A stretch of 7,738 bases of DNA, from contig JAFSFK010000165.1 of the NCBI GenBank assembly GCA_017435245.1, forward strand, positions 1 to 7,738. Reading direction: 5' to 3'. Positions within the stretch are counted from its first letter, which is position 1. Each line of letters begins with the position of its first letter. This document shows, piece after piece, positions 7,223-7,738 of this stretch. Under the pieces are notes generated by a model that made no database searches, was not told the origin of the DNA, and saw only the letters and a list, made by a program, of their open reading frames with translations. This stretch comes from Oscillospiraceae bacterium (GTDB lineage Bacteria; Bacillota; Clostridia; Oscillospirales; Oscillospiraceae). The translations under genes were made by a program, and so were the position numbers.

Positions 7223-7258
7223 GACTGTATCAACTGTATTAACTGTACTAATACAGTT
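7223..7258. promoter_or_regulatory. Operator array, probable GntR/YtrA binding sites
   Basis: Four 9-bp units lie end to end with no gaps: GACTGTATC (7223-7231), AACTGTATT (7232-7240), AACTGTACT (7241-7249) and the inverted AATACAGTT (7250-7258). Units 2 and 4 are a perfect 9-bp inverted repeat. Units 3 and 4 form the palindrome AACTGTA-ctaa-TACAGTT, which has the symmetric shape expected for a dimeric YtrA-type repressor. The array overlaps the end of the -10 box and the predicted start point, so binding should block transcription and give autoregulation. Confidence 0.8.
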
Positions 7259-7284
7259 TTACCATAGCGAAGAAAGGCTGTCAA
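7256..7284 (-). promoter_or_regulatory. Promoter of the GntR-ABC operon
   Basis: On the minus strand a consensus TTGACA (7284-7279) is followed after 17 bases by TAAAAC (7261-7256), a 4-of-6 match to the -10 consensus. Transcription should begin near 7250, inside the operator array. TATGGT further upstream (7267-7262) has too short a spacer to be preferred. Confidence 0.7.
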
Positions 7285-7468
7285 CCCACAAACGCAATCT
7301 TAAGAATTTCTTTAGGATTGAATTGCTGACAGATATAACTGTTCCTCTAAATCCCGGTTTATCGGCCGGGATGCCCCGGAAGGCAATTCGTGCACGGTGT
7401 GGTGCTATTGGGTAGGTAGGTGCTCGGTATCGCTACACCTCCAAATTCCGGTTTGTCGAGTAATCAAT
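7285..7468. other. Non-coding region upstream of the GntR operon
   Basis: I see no credible gene here. It contains a 10-bp imperfect hairpin (7295-7304 with 7311-7320, two G-T pairs) with no T-run on either side. A perfect 7-bp hairpin (7351-7357 with 7366-7372) reads ATCCCGG and CCGGGAT. A 16-base imperfect direct repeat (7349-7364 and 7443-7458, 14 of 16 identical) marks what may be old repeat borders. The stretch 7373-7442 has no structure I can interpret. Confidence 0.5.
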
Positions 7469-7719
7469 GTAGGGCGGGGCCTGTCCTGTTGCGGTACCCG
7501 GCAGTCACTTCGCCTATCTAAGCAGGCTCGTGCCTTGCCGACCGCAGCCACTCGCTCAGGTCGCTTTTTCCGCCACCGGCGGCGCTCCCATCGCTCCCCC
7601 GCCGCCCAATAATTTACACATAAATTATTGGGATTTCCGAAGGAAATAACCAATTATCACCTACGGTGATATGATTTTGTTTTACAAAATCATCGGCGGC
7701 AGCAAGCCGCCGCCCTACA
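7469..7719. mobile_element. MITE-like element with inverted TGTAGGGCGG ends
   Basis: TGTAGGGCGG (7469-7478) and CCGCCCTACA (7710-7719) form a perfect 10-bp terminal inverted repeat around 251 bp with no credible reading frame. The right half is a chain of hairpins (7605-7712). The left half has weaker structures, such as a 5-bp CCGCC/GGCGG hairpin (7570-7582). AATTCC-type sequence lies outside both ends (7443-7449, and 7735-7729 on the minus strand). The likely boundaries may therefore reach 7443-7735, close to the end of the window. No target-site duplication is visible. It encodes no transposase, so any mobility must be supplied from elsewhere. Confidence 0.65.
7605..7712. repeat. Chain of five consecutive perfect hairpins
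   Basis: In order: a 12-bp stem with 4-base loop (7605-7616 with 7621-7632); 6 bp with 3-base loop (7633-7638 with 7642-7647); 7 bp with 3-base loop (7655-7661 with 7665-7671); 10 bp with 3-base loop (7671-7680 with 7684-7693); and 7 bp with 5-base loop (7694-7700 with 7706-7712). Stems 3 and 4 share base 7671. All stems are perfectly paired and nearly gapless, so 84 positions lie in stem arms over 108 bases. The chain can fold on either strand, as single-stranded DNA or as RNA. Confidence 0.85.
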
Positions 7720-7738
7720 CTGGCGTATGGAATTCGGC

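Noticed and set aside
7207..7284. Longer GntR start at 7284
   Set aside because: It would translate the -35 box and operator and has no good binding site. The start at 7206 has AAAGGAG at 7 bases.
7295..7320. Hairpin as a terminator upstream of the GntR operon
   Set aside because: The stem is AT-rich with wobble pairs and has no T-run on either strand.
7385..7442. Possible tRNA-like fold (GGTGT paired with ACACC)
   Set aside because: No anticodon arm, T-loop sequence or acceptor geometry could be assembled.
7397..7653. Short overlapping frames on both strands at the right end
   Set aside because: They cross the inverted-repeat element and its hairpins, have arginine- and cysteine-rich composition typical of non-coding GC-rich sequence, and show no domain.
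7605..7712. CRISPR array or attC-type integron site
   Set aside because: The hairpins differ in sequence and length, there is no regular repeat-spacer pattern, and no cas or integrase gene is nearby.

Overview
The window looks like a chromosomal segment from a Gram-positive clostridial gut bacterium, most likely Oscillospiraceae or a relative (inference). Grounds: balanced base composition, strong AGGAGG-type ribosome binding sites, compact intrinsic terminators, the der-plsY gene pair, a YtrA/YtrB-type ABC operon, and GTAGGG-ended hairpin repeats between genes.

Layout. Positions 1-27 appear to be the last codons of an upstream plus-strand gene, followed by a terminator (40-68). A TTGACA promoter then drives der (172-1503, ribosome-assembly GTPase) and plsY (1506-2132, membrane acyltransferase for phospholipid synthesis), separated by 2 bases. 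A terminator at 2136-2166 ends that operon. nadE (2221-4065, glutamine-dependent NAD+ synthetase) has its own likely promoter.

An intergenic region (4066-4249) holds a repeat made of two inverted hairpins with GTAGGG ends, then a strong terminator whose T-run overlaps the stop codon of the converging minus-strand operon. That operon reads from right to left: a YtrA-type GntR repressor (7206-6838), an ABC ATPase (6845-5964) and a 579-residue ABC permease with an extracytoplasmic C-terminal domain (5989-4250). All three genes overlap or nearly touch, and the promoter carries four contiguous 9-bp repressor half-site-like units. The most natural reading is a self-repressed, ligand-induced transporter of the YtrABC/BcrAB kind, which often responds to cell-envelope stress; the ligand cannot be read from sequence.

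The rest of the window (7285-7738) is non-coding. Its main content is a 251-bp element with inverted TGTAGGGCGG ends (7469-7719) that contains a chain of five back-to-back hairpins. Its outer flanks resemble those of the repeat beside nadE, so both are probably members of one dispersed non-autonomous family. This repeat family and the operator array are the most interesting parts. No new multi-gene system is visible.
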